Virus record (IMG/VR): IMGVR_UViG_3300046006_001360
Location: 1 to 58,738 of that record
Reading direction: 5' to 3' (one strand)
Length of the DNA stretch: 58,738 nt
From: a virus
Part shown: positions 9,826 to 18,821 of the stretch, piece by piece
Position numbering within the stretch: the first letter of the stretch is position 1
Layout of the letters: every line of letters begins with the position of its first letter
The notes under the pieces: generated by a model
The model's input: the letters and a program-made list of their open reading frames with translations, nothing else
Databases searched by the model: none
What the model was told of the DNA's origin: nothing
Translations under genes and position numbers: made by a program

Positions 9826-11031
9826 TTATGCTTCGCTTGGTAATGTTAAGAAAATTTTATCATTGTGAACTCTTTCAATAGTGACCATAACTTCATCACC
9901 TACATTGAAACGTTTCTTTTTCATCTTAATTTCTTTTTGCGAAATAAGACCTACCATATCTTTCTGTAATTTAATCAATGCACCAAACGGTTGAATTGAC
10001 ACAACTTCACCGCTACGAATAATTCCAACGTTTTGGTCTTTAAATTCTTCAAGTTCTCTTCTACGGAAAGAAGGATCTTCATCAGACAAAATAATTTTCT
10101 TATCTGGTGTAATCTCTCTAATCCAGAAGTCAACTGCATCTCCAGGTTTAAATTCAAAATTCTTGAATGATTCCTTAAGAGCTGGCGACATTTTACTGCT
10201 ATGTAATAGACCTGTAAAGATTTCATCAAACTCAACAAAGATACCGTATTTTGCAATACCTGTAACTGTTCCTGAGTATTTTGCATCAAGATCAAGTTCT
10301 TCAATTTTTGTCGGTAAAACATACGCAAGATATTTCTTATAAGAAAATACAAATGTACTACTCTCTACAAGATAATCTTCAACCATCACTGGAACAACTT
10401 TTCCTATCATACTATCAAAGTCCCTAACAACATTAGCTGCTGCAAGTGACCCAGGAAGGAATCCGTTAATACCCTGAACTTCAATAATAAATCCACCTTG
10501 GTTTTTACCCGTGATAGTTCCGTAATAAGCATTCGTTGGTTTTCCAATCTGCCCAAAGAAATCTTGTTTAATATGCGATAACTGGCCTTCATACAATGAT
10601 ACCTTAATGTAAGGTTTAATCATTTCAACTCTTACATGATATTCACGTGAACAGAATTGTTTTTTACCATCTTCTGTTTTCAAACTTTCTACAAGTTCGT
10701 CCTCAGTTGTGTTTAGCATATGAAAGAATTTCTTCTCTTGCTCTAGATTAACTGTTGCATCTATAAACCCAGTCAGTGTTGCGAGTAATTCTCGGTTTGT
10801 ACCGACTCTTACATCTACTAGTTTATAAACTTCCCCTACTTTAGGCTCTTTATTTGCCGTTTCGGTCATTCCTTGATACACTGAAAATAAATCTTCAGCA
10901 TATGATTCATGGCAATAGATTTTATCACCATTTGTACTACTCAGTTTCGTGTTAGGTACTAACTTGCCGTTTGTTGCAAGTACTGCCCAATAGTTGTCAT
11001 CGAAAATTTCGTCTTGTTTTTTTAGTTCCAT
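9826..11031 (-). CDS. Protein with three S1 RNA-binding domains
   Basis: 401 residues. After a divergent N-terminal region come three S1-type OB folds: about 168-233 (GTITGKNQGGFIIEVQGING), 252-317 (GTVTGIAKYGIFVEFDEIF) and 334-399 (GEVVSIQPFGALIKLQKDM). Each has the family G-x-V-x-x-I...G-x-hydrophobic pattern and a VGD or PGD turn. This is the architecture of part of ribosomal protein S1, which brings mRNAs lacking strong Shine-Dalgarno sites to the ribosome; binding phage mRNA or controlling late translation is inferred. It sits unexpectedly in the baseplate operon with its own late-type promoter just upstream. A structural role cannot be excluded. Confidence 0.8.
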   Translation of the reverse strand: MELKKQDEIFDDNYWAVLATNGKLVPNTKLSSTNGDKIYCHESYAEDLFSVYQGMTETANKEPKVGEVYKLVDVRVGTNRELLATLTGFIDATVNLEQEKKFFHMLNTTEDELVESLKTEDGKKQFCSREYHVRVEMIKPYIKVSLYEGQLSHIKQDFFGQIGKPTNAYYGTITGKNQGGFIIEVQGINGFLPGSLAAANVVRDFDSMIGKVVPVMVEDYLVESSTFVFSYKKYLAYVLPTKIEELDLDAKYSGTVTGIAKYGIFVEFDEIFTGLLHSSKMSPALKESFKNFEFKPGDAVDFWIREITPDKKIILSDEDPSFRRRELEEFKDQNVGIIRSGEVVSIQPFGALIKLQKDMVGLISQKEIKMKKKRFNVGDEVMVTIERVHNDKIFLTLPSEA

Positions 11032-11043
11032 ATTTTTGCTTTT

Positions 11044-11054
11044 AGTATATATCC
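11044..11054 (-). promoter_or_regulatory. Late-type promoter candidate for S1 gene
   Basis: On the minus strand the sequence GGATATATACTAAAAGC lies in the 53-base gap between the 920-residue gene and the S1 gene, about 13 bases before the ATG. The same GRATATATA-x-TAAA pattern occurs before many other genes in the window and resembles the T4 late promoter TATAAATA. No experimental support. Confidence 0.4.
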
Positions 11055-11084
11055 GCGAAGTTTGATCATATAATTTTAAGGTTC

Positions 11085-13847
11085 TTAGCTCGTAAAGAAC
11101 CCGTATGTGTTTTTACCTTGCTTGCACCACTTTGCAAGATATAAAAGATACACTACATTTGACATAGTTAATCTTTCAAACGGTGGTAAGTCATCTTGTA
11201 TAAATGGAAGTAATTTAGTTACGATAGGACCAATGTTAATTTTTACATTAGTTTTTACAGTTTGTCCATTCTTAGTGTACTTAAGTGGAACGTTAACCGT
11301 TGGTATAGAACCAGCGCTTACTTCTGATGCAGTTTCACCATCAATTTGTTTAGGTCCACGATTCCCAACTACAAACCAAGATGCACCTGGCGCAACCATT
11401 CCAATAGGAAACGGCCACCCTGGATTCACTACAAAAATAAATGGGCCAGGACATATTCCACATAAAGTTAGTCCTATTACAATCACCGCAAGTGGTGATG
11501 GCACTACAGCAAGTGGTGTCCAGATGATAGGCATAGGAATCTTAATCAAACCACTTGGCGTAGGTATAAGAATACCGATAGGCCAGTATGTTGGAAGTAA
11601 ATTTACAGTAGTTGCTCTCTTACAATACTTTTTCCAATAACTTAAATTTGTAATGGGTGGTGAGTTTGGTTGAGGATTTCCATTATACTTTACATCATCA
11701 GGCGGAAGTCCTGCCGCCGCTGCTTCCGCTGCTGCTTTCTTATCAGCTTCAGGAGCATCTGCTGGTAATGGCAAAGGTTCAGGTTTTACTGGCCACGGTA
11801 TGATACGAATTTTTTCACCATCTAATGTTCCTGCTGATGGCGCTCCACCACCTTGCATTTGACAACCTCCTGATGCTAAATCTCTAATTATTTGAGGAAA
11901 GTCATCAATGTATTTTTCTATAACTGTGATTTTGTCCCGAGTTTCAATGTATTCTTTATAAATCTTATTAAATACATCTTGTTGAGATTTTCTCTTACTA
12001 TCAAGTTCTGTAGTTTTATTTGTACCGTTCTGAATAAAAATAGAACCATCATTTAATAAATAGTATCCAAAGTTTTTGCAATATTCTACTACAGCATTAA
12101 AATTATCAGTTGCAAGTTTTTCAATCGTAAAAGGTAAAGCTCTTTCTTGAGAACTTAAATCCCCGCTTTTCTTTATAACATCATCAGGATCATCAGTAGG
12201 TTTTATACCTTTAGATACTGATGTAGCTGAATTAAAAAAATCAACTCGAGTTTGCCACATGCTCCCTTCCCAGCGCTGTGAACCACCTTTTCTGTTAAAT
12301 GCATAATCAGTAGCTGAACCTTCTACTAAACCTAATCTACTATATTCAAAAGCATTATTTTGATTTATGTCAATGTAAATAGGTTTCTGTAGTGCTGTTA
12401 ATGTAGTGTTAATAGTATCACTCCACCTATCAAAATAACGATCTAATAATAAGATATCGTTAGTGAACGGTTTAATAATAGGAGGTAGACCTTTAAGTAT
12501 GTCAACATACGGAGAAGATAACTTACCACCTGACGTAAATGGAATAAGTGTATATTGCGAACCTTTAACACCACGTGTGTAAGGAACAGATGTAACACTT
12601 GCTTTAACCTCAGCAGACTTATCTAAAGCAAAATAAGTTGGTTGCTCACTCCGTACAGCGTCAAGCTGAGATGTTGCAGTATTAATTGCTGTAATGATTT
12701 CATCTTGTCTTGTAAGTAATTCTTTTATTTGCTTTGTCTTATTTGCGTTATAATTGTTTGGTAAGATCCACTTTTCGGAATTATTCGTTGATGTAGCTGG
12801 TGCAGTTGCAGTTGCTTCTATTTTAGTTGTCCAAGTATATGTATAAAAAAGATCTTCTAATTTCTTTTTATTTGCAATGAACTCATCGTTAAGAGTAGTT
12901 CTTTGAGTAATAAGATCATTAAATTTTTGATAGTACGCAATGTAACCTTGATACTGGCCTTCATAAATACCCCAAATGATTTTCTTTGTCCAAACTTCAG
13001 CTTCCATTTTGCCAAGTTTATCTTTAAGAATAATCATTTCATCAATCTTCTTCTTAAGATTCTCAGATTCATCAAAGATTTTTTTCGTAGTGTCAACTGG
13101 GTTAGGTTCTTCGACTAAAAATAAACGATTATTTTTTGCCGCGTTATTTTTAGTATAGATAACTTTAACTATACCTTCTTTAACTGGGCAGTTAACATTT
13201 TGTCCACCAATTCGCATGATAGTTTCTCCGCACATAACTTTGTCACCCACTTGTTTTAGAATTTCAACTACGGCTGTTTTTGAACCAGCCTTTGCCAATC
13301 CTTTTACAGTGTTTAATGTGACAAGTGTTTTAGCAGGTGGAGCAAGAGGATTTGCTGGTTCTTTTTCAGGAGCAGGTACAAATGGCGTGTCAGGTAAAAA
13401 TTCTGCGGGTGCAGCAGGTTCAGGTATCTTAATATCACATTTAGCATCAATTGCTTCAGACAGCTGAACATTACTTAAAATGTTTGGTGTTGCTTTTCTT
13501 ACTTCACATTCCTCTGACGACTGCTTAACAACTTTTTCAATTTCTTCTTTAGAATAGCCGGGTAAGATATCCGCCGTTGGCGCTGGGCAGTCTGTAATGT
13601 TTACATCTTTGACCACGCTCGGATTTGTAGTAAACCCATTATCATTCAAATCGGAATTAGGATCTGCCGCATTTTCATTCTGTCCTACACTTATCTTACC
13701 TATTTTGCCGTATGAATCATTCATTACTGCTATAAGTTCAGACAAAGATTTTCCCTCATAGCCAGTTGGCATATAAGGAACTCCATCAATTACTTTTGCT
13801 TGTTGTTTACTTGCGTTAATTAACGCTTCTGCTGCTGTATCTGCCAT
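11085..13847 (-). CDS. Large baseplate-associated protein with barrel-sandwich domain and hydrophobic Pro-rich region
   Basis: 920 residues. Residues about 190-245 (VVEILKQVGDKVMCGETI then CPVKEGIVKVIY) look like a biotinyl/lipoyl-type barrel-sandwich hybrid, but there is no modifiable Lys in the hairpin, so it is probably a structural module. Residues about 255-350 and 370-415 are predicted coiled coil. A striking Pro/Gly-rich hydrophobic stretch follows near 745-830 (PLAVVPSPLAVIVIGLTLCG and FIFVVNPGWPFPIGMVAPG). It lies between the S1 gene and the gp5-like spike gene, ten bases from the latter, which suggests a hub, spike-tip or ejection function. I do not recognise the full-length family. 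Confidence 0.7.
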   Translation of the reverse strand: MADTAAEALINASKQQAKVIDGVPYMPTGYEGKSLSELIAVMNDSYGKIGKISVGQNENAADPNSDLNDNGFTTNPSVVKDVNITDCPAPTADILPGYSKEEIEKVVKQSSEECEVRKATPNILSNVQLSEAIDAKCDIKIPEPAAPAEFLPDTPFVPAPEKEPANPLAPPAKTLVTLNTVKGLAKAGSKTAVVEILKQVGDKVMCGETIMRIGGQNVNCPVKEGIVKVIYTKNNAAKNNRLFLVEEPNPVDTTKKIFDESENLKKKIDEMIILKDKLGKMEAEVWTKKIIWGIYEGQYQGYIAYYQKFNDLITQRTTLNDEFIANKKKLEDLFYTYTWTTKIEATATAPATSTNNSEKWILPNNYNANKTKQIKELLTRQDEIITAINTATSQLDAVRSEQPTYFALDKSAEVKASVTSVPYTRGVKGSQYTLIPFTSGGKLSSPYVDILKGLPPIIKPFTNDILLLDRYFDRWSDTINTTLTALQKPIYIDINQNNAFEYSRLGLVEGSATDYAFNRKGGSQRWEGSMWQTRVDFFNSATSVSKGIKPTDDPDDVIKKSGDLSSQERALPFTIEKLATDNFNAVVEYCKNFGYYLLNDGSIFIQNGTNKTTELDSKRKSQQDVFNKIYKEYIETRDKITVIEKYIDDFPQIIRDLASGGCQMQGGGAPSAGTLDGEKIRIIPWPVKPEPLPLPADAPEADKKAAAEAAAAGLPPDDVKYNGNPQPNSPPITNLSYWKKYCKRATTVNLLPTYWPIGILIPTPSGLIKIPMPIIWTPLAVVPSPLAVIVIGLTLCGICPGPFIFVVNPGWPFPIGMVAPGASWFVVGNRGPKQIDGETASEVSAGSIPTVNVPLKYTKNGQTVKTNVKINIGPIVTKLLPFIQDDLPPFERLTMSNVVYLLYLAKWCKQGKNTYGFFTS

Positions 13848-13857
13848 GTTTCATTGA

Positions 13858-14637
13858 TTAAGGTACTGTGACAGTTACGATTTTTGAAGTAGACGCAGTT
13901 TCAGCTGCCGCTGCTGCCGAAGCATTTGCACCAGGTGAAGGAGGCCATTTAAGATCCACTGCTGCGGATAAAGATTTAAGGAATGCCCATAGAGGTTCAG
14001 CACCTACTGCACTAAAATTTCCTGTAGGACCTAGCTGTGTTAGCTTGGTTCCGTTCATAATACAAGTTTCAGCGGTTTCTTCAATTTTAGTTGCTGCTGT
14101 AACATTTATGTTTGCTTGTGTAGTGATATTACAATCTGGTCCTATAAGTTCAATAATACTTTGTGAGTCAGCATGTTCTATTGTTATACTTACATCAGGA
14201 TTAATTGTGATATGTGATTTCTTAAAGTAAATTTCAAATCCTTTAGACGGCGTGTAGAAAACTCTCATCTGCTCATCCTCGTCATACATAATAACGTGTG
14301 AGTTTAAATAAGAATCTGCAATCTCATCTTTAACTGCTTGATTAATGTATGCAATACTATGCCACTCTGGATTATATAATTCGCCCTCAGAAAAACTAAG
14401 TCTTACAATTGCTTTATTTTTTGGTATTGATATATCGCCAAACCCGCCATCTGCTCCGCCTCCAAATGTCTTGGAAGCACCCACAGATGCCCATGGAATA
14501 TCAGCGTCTGGAATATCATCAAAGATTCCAAATACTTTAATTTTACAACGTCCTTCTTGAAGCGGATCATTATTATCCACAACTTCACCGTAGAATATCT
14601 TACCTATTAAATCTTGTTTACTGAGTCCTTTTACCAT
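13858..14637 (-). CDS. Baseplate central spike, gp5-like OB-fold protein
   Basis: 259 residues. The N-terminal 13-75 (GKIFYGEVVDNNDPLQEGRC then KVFGIFDD and ADIPWASV) is the gp5/VgrG-type OB fold with the typical DPLxxGR turn and LPWA-like motif. A beta-rich region (DPDVSITIEHADSQSIIEL onwards) should form the trimeric beta-helix spike; the C-terminus is Ala/Ser-rich. Unlike T4 gp5 there is no lysozyme domain, so peptidoglycan digestion must come from elsewhere. It begins at the last base of the 661-residue tube-cap gene and sits between that and the 920-residue gene, as expected for a hub operon. Confidence 0.85.
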   Translation of the reverse strand: MVKGLSKQDLIGKIFYGEVVDNNDPLQEGRCKIKVFGIFDDIPDADIPWASVGASKTFGGGADGGFGDISIPKNKAIVRLSFSEGELYNPEWHSIAYINQAVKDEIADSYLNSHVIMYDEDEQMRVFYTPSKGFEIYFKKSHITINPDVSITIEHADSQSIIELIGPDCNITTQANINVTAATKIEETAETCIMNGTKLTQLGPTGNFSAVGAEPLWAFLKSLSAAVDLKWPPSPGANASAAAAAETASTSKIVTVTVP

Positions 14638-16622
14638 TATAATTTAACTTTTCCTAATTGGCCAGGTGGCACATTTGGTGCTGTCATATCAGCTTTTCCT
14701 AATTTAATGTTTTCTGATGGCGGTGCTGTCATATCAGCTTCTCCTAAATCACCACCGGTAATTGTTGCACCTTCAAAACTTACGTTTTGATTTGTAGCTC
14801 GTTTTTTGTTTGGTGCTTTTAAATTTGCTTTTGAGTTACCACTAGCCGCCGCAGCAAATGAAGTTAACGTTGTTGATTGTTTTTGTGGTACAGCTGCTTC
14901 TACGCCATTTAAGTCTGCTTTGCCTTCAATTACTGTGCTTATGTTTGGTGCGTCAAAAGTAGTTTTACCTGGATTACCTTGGTCACTTGGAACAGCGGAT
15001 AAAATTGTTTTACCCGGTGGAGTGTTTGATAGTTCAGGTGAAGTTAATTCTTCATTACCTAAAATCCCTGCAGGCGTGTTTGCCGCAACAAGTTCTACGT
15101 TTGTATCAGAAAACTTACCAGCAACAGGCACACCACTTAAACCAGCACTTCCTATAAGTCCTTGCACCAAATTCATTTCTTTACCTGTCAGTGCAACTTT
15201 ATTTGATAATAGCCTACCAATGTTTGGTGTACTATGTTTTTTCAATATGTTTTCTATAGCACCTGCAGGATTATTAAGAATGTCTTGAGCGGATCCTAAT
15301 AAACCCAAAGGAGAAGTACCATATACATTCCCTAGTAAAAATCCGTTTATCTTATTATTAATTGCGTCTTTAACAAAACTAGTTACACCAGCTAGAGCTT
15401 TAGCACCAATCTGACCCAATAAACTTTTTCTAGGTTTTCCATATAATGAATTAAATGCTTCTTGATTATTAAATCTTTGTGAATCATTTGTTAAAGAATT
15501 AGGATTAAAGATAGATTCACTTGATGCGGTAGTTATAAAACCTGGAACATTTGTTGCATTTGTTGCAGCATCTTTTCCATAATCTTGCCACACTGCAGTA
15601 TCATCAAGAATTGCTCCTAATAGACCGTATACATTAGTTTCTTTAATTACATTAGTTTTAATTACAATCTTATTTGTTGCCATTGTGTCACCAATAATTC
15701 CTACGGATTCTAAGAAAGCAGGAGCTTCAGAAAATACGTCAAGTTCACATTGTGCAAATTCAAATTTTATAAATGTAGCCGCAGTCCAAGGTGAACCGCT
15801 ATCAGGTAATCCATATTCTCTGTCTTTATCACTTATCCTTGGGTAAAGGCCAGGAATATCTAATCCTGCACTACCAGCTAAATTTCTTGCTGCTCCCATA
15901 GCTTTTTCTTGTGCAGCGGCACCAACCTTTTTTGCTAATGCTTTAAGTTTTGAATCTTGTGTTGGGTTTGCATTGTCTTGCCCTGGATTAACTGCAGCAG
16001 CCGCGGCACCCTTTCCAATTTTCATTGGTCGCACTTCACTAACTATAATTGCCATTTTAAAATAACGCATATGATCAGGGACAGCCCATCTCATCCAATT
16101 AGCGTCCCATACAGCTTTTCGATAACAGTCTAAAAGAAATGTTATTTTCATATCTATAGATTCTAATGTTTCTATAGTTATTTTTTTATCTTTTCCTCTA
16201 AAGTTATTTCCTGGGTCCATTTTCCATGAATCCGCAAGTCCAGAAACTTTTACAAAATACCAAGGACATTCTTTAACTAAAGCCTCAAAACCTTGTTCAA
16301 ATAAACGTATGTACTCAGCTCTTTTGTATTCGCCACGATTAATTAGATAATTGTACGCAGAATATTTATTGCTATGCTTCCATCCTTCAGTGGTATTAGG
16401 TGTTTGCCCTTCCTTTGGAGCTGGTGGAGATATGTATTGCCCGCAGAAAATACCATGTGGTAAATCATCTAAATCAGTATCACCGTTTGCGCTTTGCACT
16501 AATCTAAATTGAAACCCCATGTAAGTAGGATCTTGCCATGTAGACATAAGACTCCCTACTACCGTGGCATTAGGCACACCGTATGATAAAAAAGATTTTG
16601 TTACACTATCTGCGTATTGCAT
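14637..16622 (-). CDS. Baseplate/tail-tube protein, gp48/gp54-like, with C-terminal repeats
   Basis: 661 residues. The N-terminal 200 has the pattern of tube-initiator proteins in large myophages: STWQDPTYMGFQFRL, KECPWYFVKVSGLADSW, then KKITIETLESIDMKITFLLD and CYRKAVWDANWMRWAVPDHM. These cap the hub and start tube polymerisation. The middle is Ala/Gly-rich and the C-terminal 150 residues are low in complexity with short repeats (GEADMTAPP, GKADMTAPN and related GKADLNG). The stop overlaps the start of the gp5-like gene by one base. Assignment as a tail-tube/baseplate component is good; gp48 versus gp54 cannot be decided. Confidence 0.6.
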   Translation of the reverse strand: MQYADSVTKSFLSYGVPNATVVGSLMSTWQDPTYMGFQFRLVQSANGDTDLDDLPHGIFCGQYISPPAPKEGQTPNTTEGWKHSNKYSAYNYLINRGEYKRAEYIRLFEQGFEALVKECPWYFVKVSGLADSWKMDPGNNFRGKDKKITIETLESIDMKITFLLDCYRKAVWDANWMRWAVPDHMRYFKMAIIVSEVRPMKIGKGAAAAAVNPGQDNANPTQDSKLKALAKKVGAAAQEKAMGAARNLAGSAGLDIPGLYPRISDKDREYGLPDSGSPWTAATFIKFEFAQCELDVFSEAPAFLESVGIIGDTMATNKIVIKTNVIKETNVYGLLGAILDDTAVWQDYGKDAATNATNVPGFITTASSESIFNPNSLTNDSQRFNNQEAFNSLYGKPRKSLLGQIGAKALAGVTSFVKDAINNKINGFLLGNVYGTSPLGLLGSAQDILNNPAGAIENILKKHSTPNIGRLLSNKVALTGKEMNLVQGLIGSAGLSGVPVAGKFSDTNVELVAANTPAGILGNEELTSPELSNTPPGKTILSAVPSDQGNPGKTTFDAPNISTVIEGKADLNGVEAAVPQKQSTTLTSFAAAASGNSKANLKAPNKKRATNQNVSFEGATITGGDLGEADMTAPPSENIKLGKADMTAPNVPPGQLGKVKL

Positions 16623-16637
16623 AATTAATAAGTATTT

Positions 16638-18191
16638 TTATCCGAGCGGTGTTGGCCATTCTCGTCTTGTCATTACAAAAGTTTGGAAGAACGCCGGTCC
16701 ATCATAATCACCTTCACTAGGTCCTCCAGTTTTTCTAGGTCCGTCTTGATTATAAGTAAACATAATTCCATTTACCATATAAAACCCACTATAAAATTGA
16801 TCCATTGACGGCTGTGAGCCAGCACCTTGTGGCGTAGCATTGGCAACTGCATCTTTATTTGAAGCATCTGCTGCAGCTTTAACTGGGTCAGCTTGCGAAA
16901 TTAGCAATAACGGTATTCTCTCGCTATTGTATATATTTGGGTTCCATCTTTCAACATTTACTTCAAGATATAACTTTTTTAATTCAAGAAGGTTTCTTTC
17001 ATTATGTGCAATAGCAAATGTATACTTATCGTGAACATTAGTACTCTGTATTCCTTTCCAAACAAACTTGTTTTGTGTTTTCCAATATTCACTTGCTGAT
17101 GGTGATCTTCCTTGTGCGTCCTTTTCATCATCTTTCTTTGGAAAAGTTCTACCTTTTAAGATAATCTTTTTCTGTTCAGCGCCGTCTGAAGTTTTTGGGT
17201 CTACAAAGATATTCCAATACTTTAAACTTTTAAGATCAAAAAACTGAACATTATATTTGTAACCGTATTGTTCATTTATCTTGGAACTTTCATTCTTGGT
17301 TTTATACCCGCGAATAAACATGTTAGTCCCTGACATATTTCCCATGTTAGTTAAAAACTTACCTACAGGTTTTTCAGCAGCGGCAACATCACCAACTTTA
17401 TTGTTAAAGAAGTCTTTAGCTATTGTCACGTCAAGAATACCAGCAGCCATTGTGCCATCACCTTCTATTTGGTTATTTACGTTAATAAAGTTAAGATGAT
17501 AGTAAACATCAATATAGCACTTATAGAAACTATTTTCATCTTTCCAAGCAGCTTCTACAATATGATTAATGTATTCTTCCCATGTACTACCAGCGCATAA
17601 CCAAGCTTGAGAATCTATAGTAGAAGTTTCATTTGTAGCAAAACCCATTTCTAATTCTTGCGCAATCTTATTTAGAACATCAAAAGAAGTACCTGTGTAT
17701 GACTTAATAAGTTCATCTTTAATATGAGGAATAAACAATTCTCCGGTTATAGTTGTAGTTCCTCCAGCATTTTCATTACCTCCTGGCCCTGAAGATACAT
17801 TCTTAATAATATAGTCATTACGAATTGGCTTAAACGCATTATTCTTTGCTCTAATAAAAACATTAAGTATATCGCCATCTTTTGGATATCCTTGAGATTT
17901 GAATGCGTCTGACTTAGTTAAAGTAAACATAAATGTTACTTGTGGTAAAAACTCAGTAGCATCTATTTTAAACAGCTTAATTTCATCAGCATCAAATACG
18001 TAATTGTTAATAGACAAAAACGGATAATCAACACCTAATTCATTTTGTACTTGATGACCAGTTGCAGTATCTTTCTTATTATCAGGTAACTTAGGGCTAG
18101 TCCCAACAAAAGCATCTTCAACTTCAAGTCTATCAATTTTTATTTTGGGGTCAAGTAATGATCTAATAATTGTCTTTTCGTCTTGTGCCAT
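16638..18191 (-). CDS. Baseplate hub protein, gp27 / gpD-like
   Basis: 517 residues. The region about 165-235 is characteristic of hub proteins of the gp27/late-control-D family: SFDVLNKIAQELEMGFATNE, then a Trp-containing TWEEYINHIVEAAWKDENSF and a CYIDVYYHLNFINV strand. gp27 trimers form the torus that holds the gp5 spike. The next genes, gp54-like and gp5-like, fit. The stop overlaps nothing; the start overlaps the end of the gp53-like gene by one base. Longer than T4 gp27 (391), with extra Gly/Ala-rich linkers near the C-terminus. Confidence 0.75.
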   Translation of the reverse strand: MAQDEKTIIRSLLDPKIKIDRLEVEDAFVGTSPKLPDNKKDTATGHQVQNELGVDYPFLSINNYVFDADEIKLFKIDATEFLPQVTFMFTLTKSDAFKSQGYPKDGDILNVFIRAKNNAFKPIRNDYIIKNVSSGPGGNENAGGTTTITGELFIPHIKDELIKSYTGTSFDVLNKIAQELEMGFATNETSTIDSQAWLCAGSTWEEYINHIVEAAWKDENSFYKCYIDVYYHLNFINVNNQIEGDGTMAAGILDVTIAKDFFNNKVGDVAAAEKPVGKFLTNMGNMSGTNMFIRGYKTKNESSKINEQYGYKYNVQFFDLKSLKYWNIFVDPKTSDGAEQKKIILKGRTFPKKDDEKDAQGRSPSASEYWKTQNKFVWKGIQSTNVHDKYTFAIAHNERNLLELKKLYLEVNVERWNPNIYNSERIPLLLISQADPVKAAADASNKDAVANATPQGAGSQPSMDQFYSGFYMVNGIMFTYNQDGPRKTGGPSEGDYDGPAFFQTFVMTRREWPTPLG

Positions 18192-18811
18192 TATTTATTG
18201 TTTAGTCTGTTCTTAATTAAGCGTGATATAAACTCGCTTTTTGAAAGTGGTTTATCACAGTCAGCGTCTTGTTTTGTAACATTAGGTCCAAAAACAATTT
18301 TTCCATTTCTTACTTGTAATTCTGTATCACCAAATGCAGCATAATTTGGAGGTAATGCAGGATTATTACCTTTAGCTGGATTTGCTTTTCTTGGTGTGTC
18401 TCGTTTATCAAAAGCACGTAAAGCAGGATCGACTGTAGATTTTTTCTCAGGTGTAAGGTATTGATCACGTATATCAGTTCTTGCTGAAAGTGCCGCACCA
18501 TTTCGTAAATTTGCATTCATACTTGGTACATCAAATGTATATAGTACATCACCTTCATCAAGACAGAAAGGATTACTTATCCCATTAAACTTTAACATAC
18601 CTTCTAATCCTTTTAAGTAACCGTACATTTTTTGTGTAACTAAATCTGCTCGCATTACGTCTTCAGCTGTAATTAAATAGAAATCAATAACAGTTGGCTT
18701 ATAACCTAACTGTCCGCCAATTAAATCTTGTTCTATAAAGTTTACTATTTCATTACCTTTACCGTCCTTTACAAGTGGTTTAGTATCTTGTGTCTTTGGA
18801 AATTCTAACAT
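18191..18811 (-). CDS. Baseplate protein with LysM-like / gp53-like segment
   Basis: 206 residues. The part around 40-95 (YLITAEDVMRADLVTQKMYG and GISNPFCLDEGDVLYTFDVP) has the pattern found in gp53-type wedge proteins and in LysM tail proteins: an RADL/RPDL start, a Tyr-Gly, then NPF and GDVL before a Pro. The C-terminal half is Pro/Lys-rich and probably flexible. It lies directly upstream of the hub gene, overlapping it by one base. The family match is partial, so the exact T4 counterpart is uncertain. Confidence 0.6.
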   Translation of the reverse strand: MLEFPKTQDTKPLVKDGKGNEIVNFIEQDLIGGQLGYKPTVIDFYLITAEDVMRADLVTQKMYGYLKGLEGMLKFNGISNPFCLDEGDVLYTFDVPSMNANLRNGAALSARTDIRDQYLTPEKKSTVDPALRAFDKRDTPRKANPAKGNNPALPPNYAAFGDTELQVRNGKIVFGPNVTKQDADCDKPLSKSEFISRLIKNRLNNK

Positions 18812-18821
18812 TACTTATTAA

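Noticed and set aside
11080-11101. Terminator GGTTCTT...AAGAACC at the end of the 920-residue gene
   Set aside because: A 7-bp stem exists but the following minus-strand sequence has no real T-run; too weak to list.
11107-11640. Plus-strand ORFs such as 11107-11640, 13868-14230 and 14806-15288
   Set aside because: They lie opposite well-supported minus-strand genes, show low-complexity composition and no family motif; shadows.
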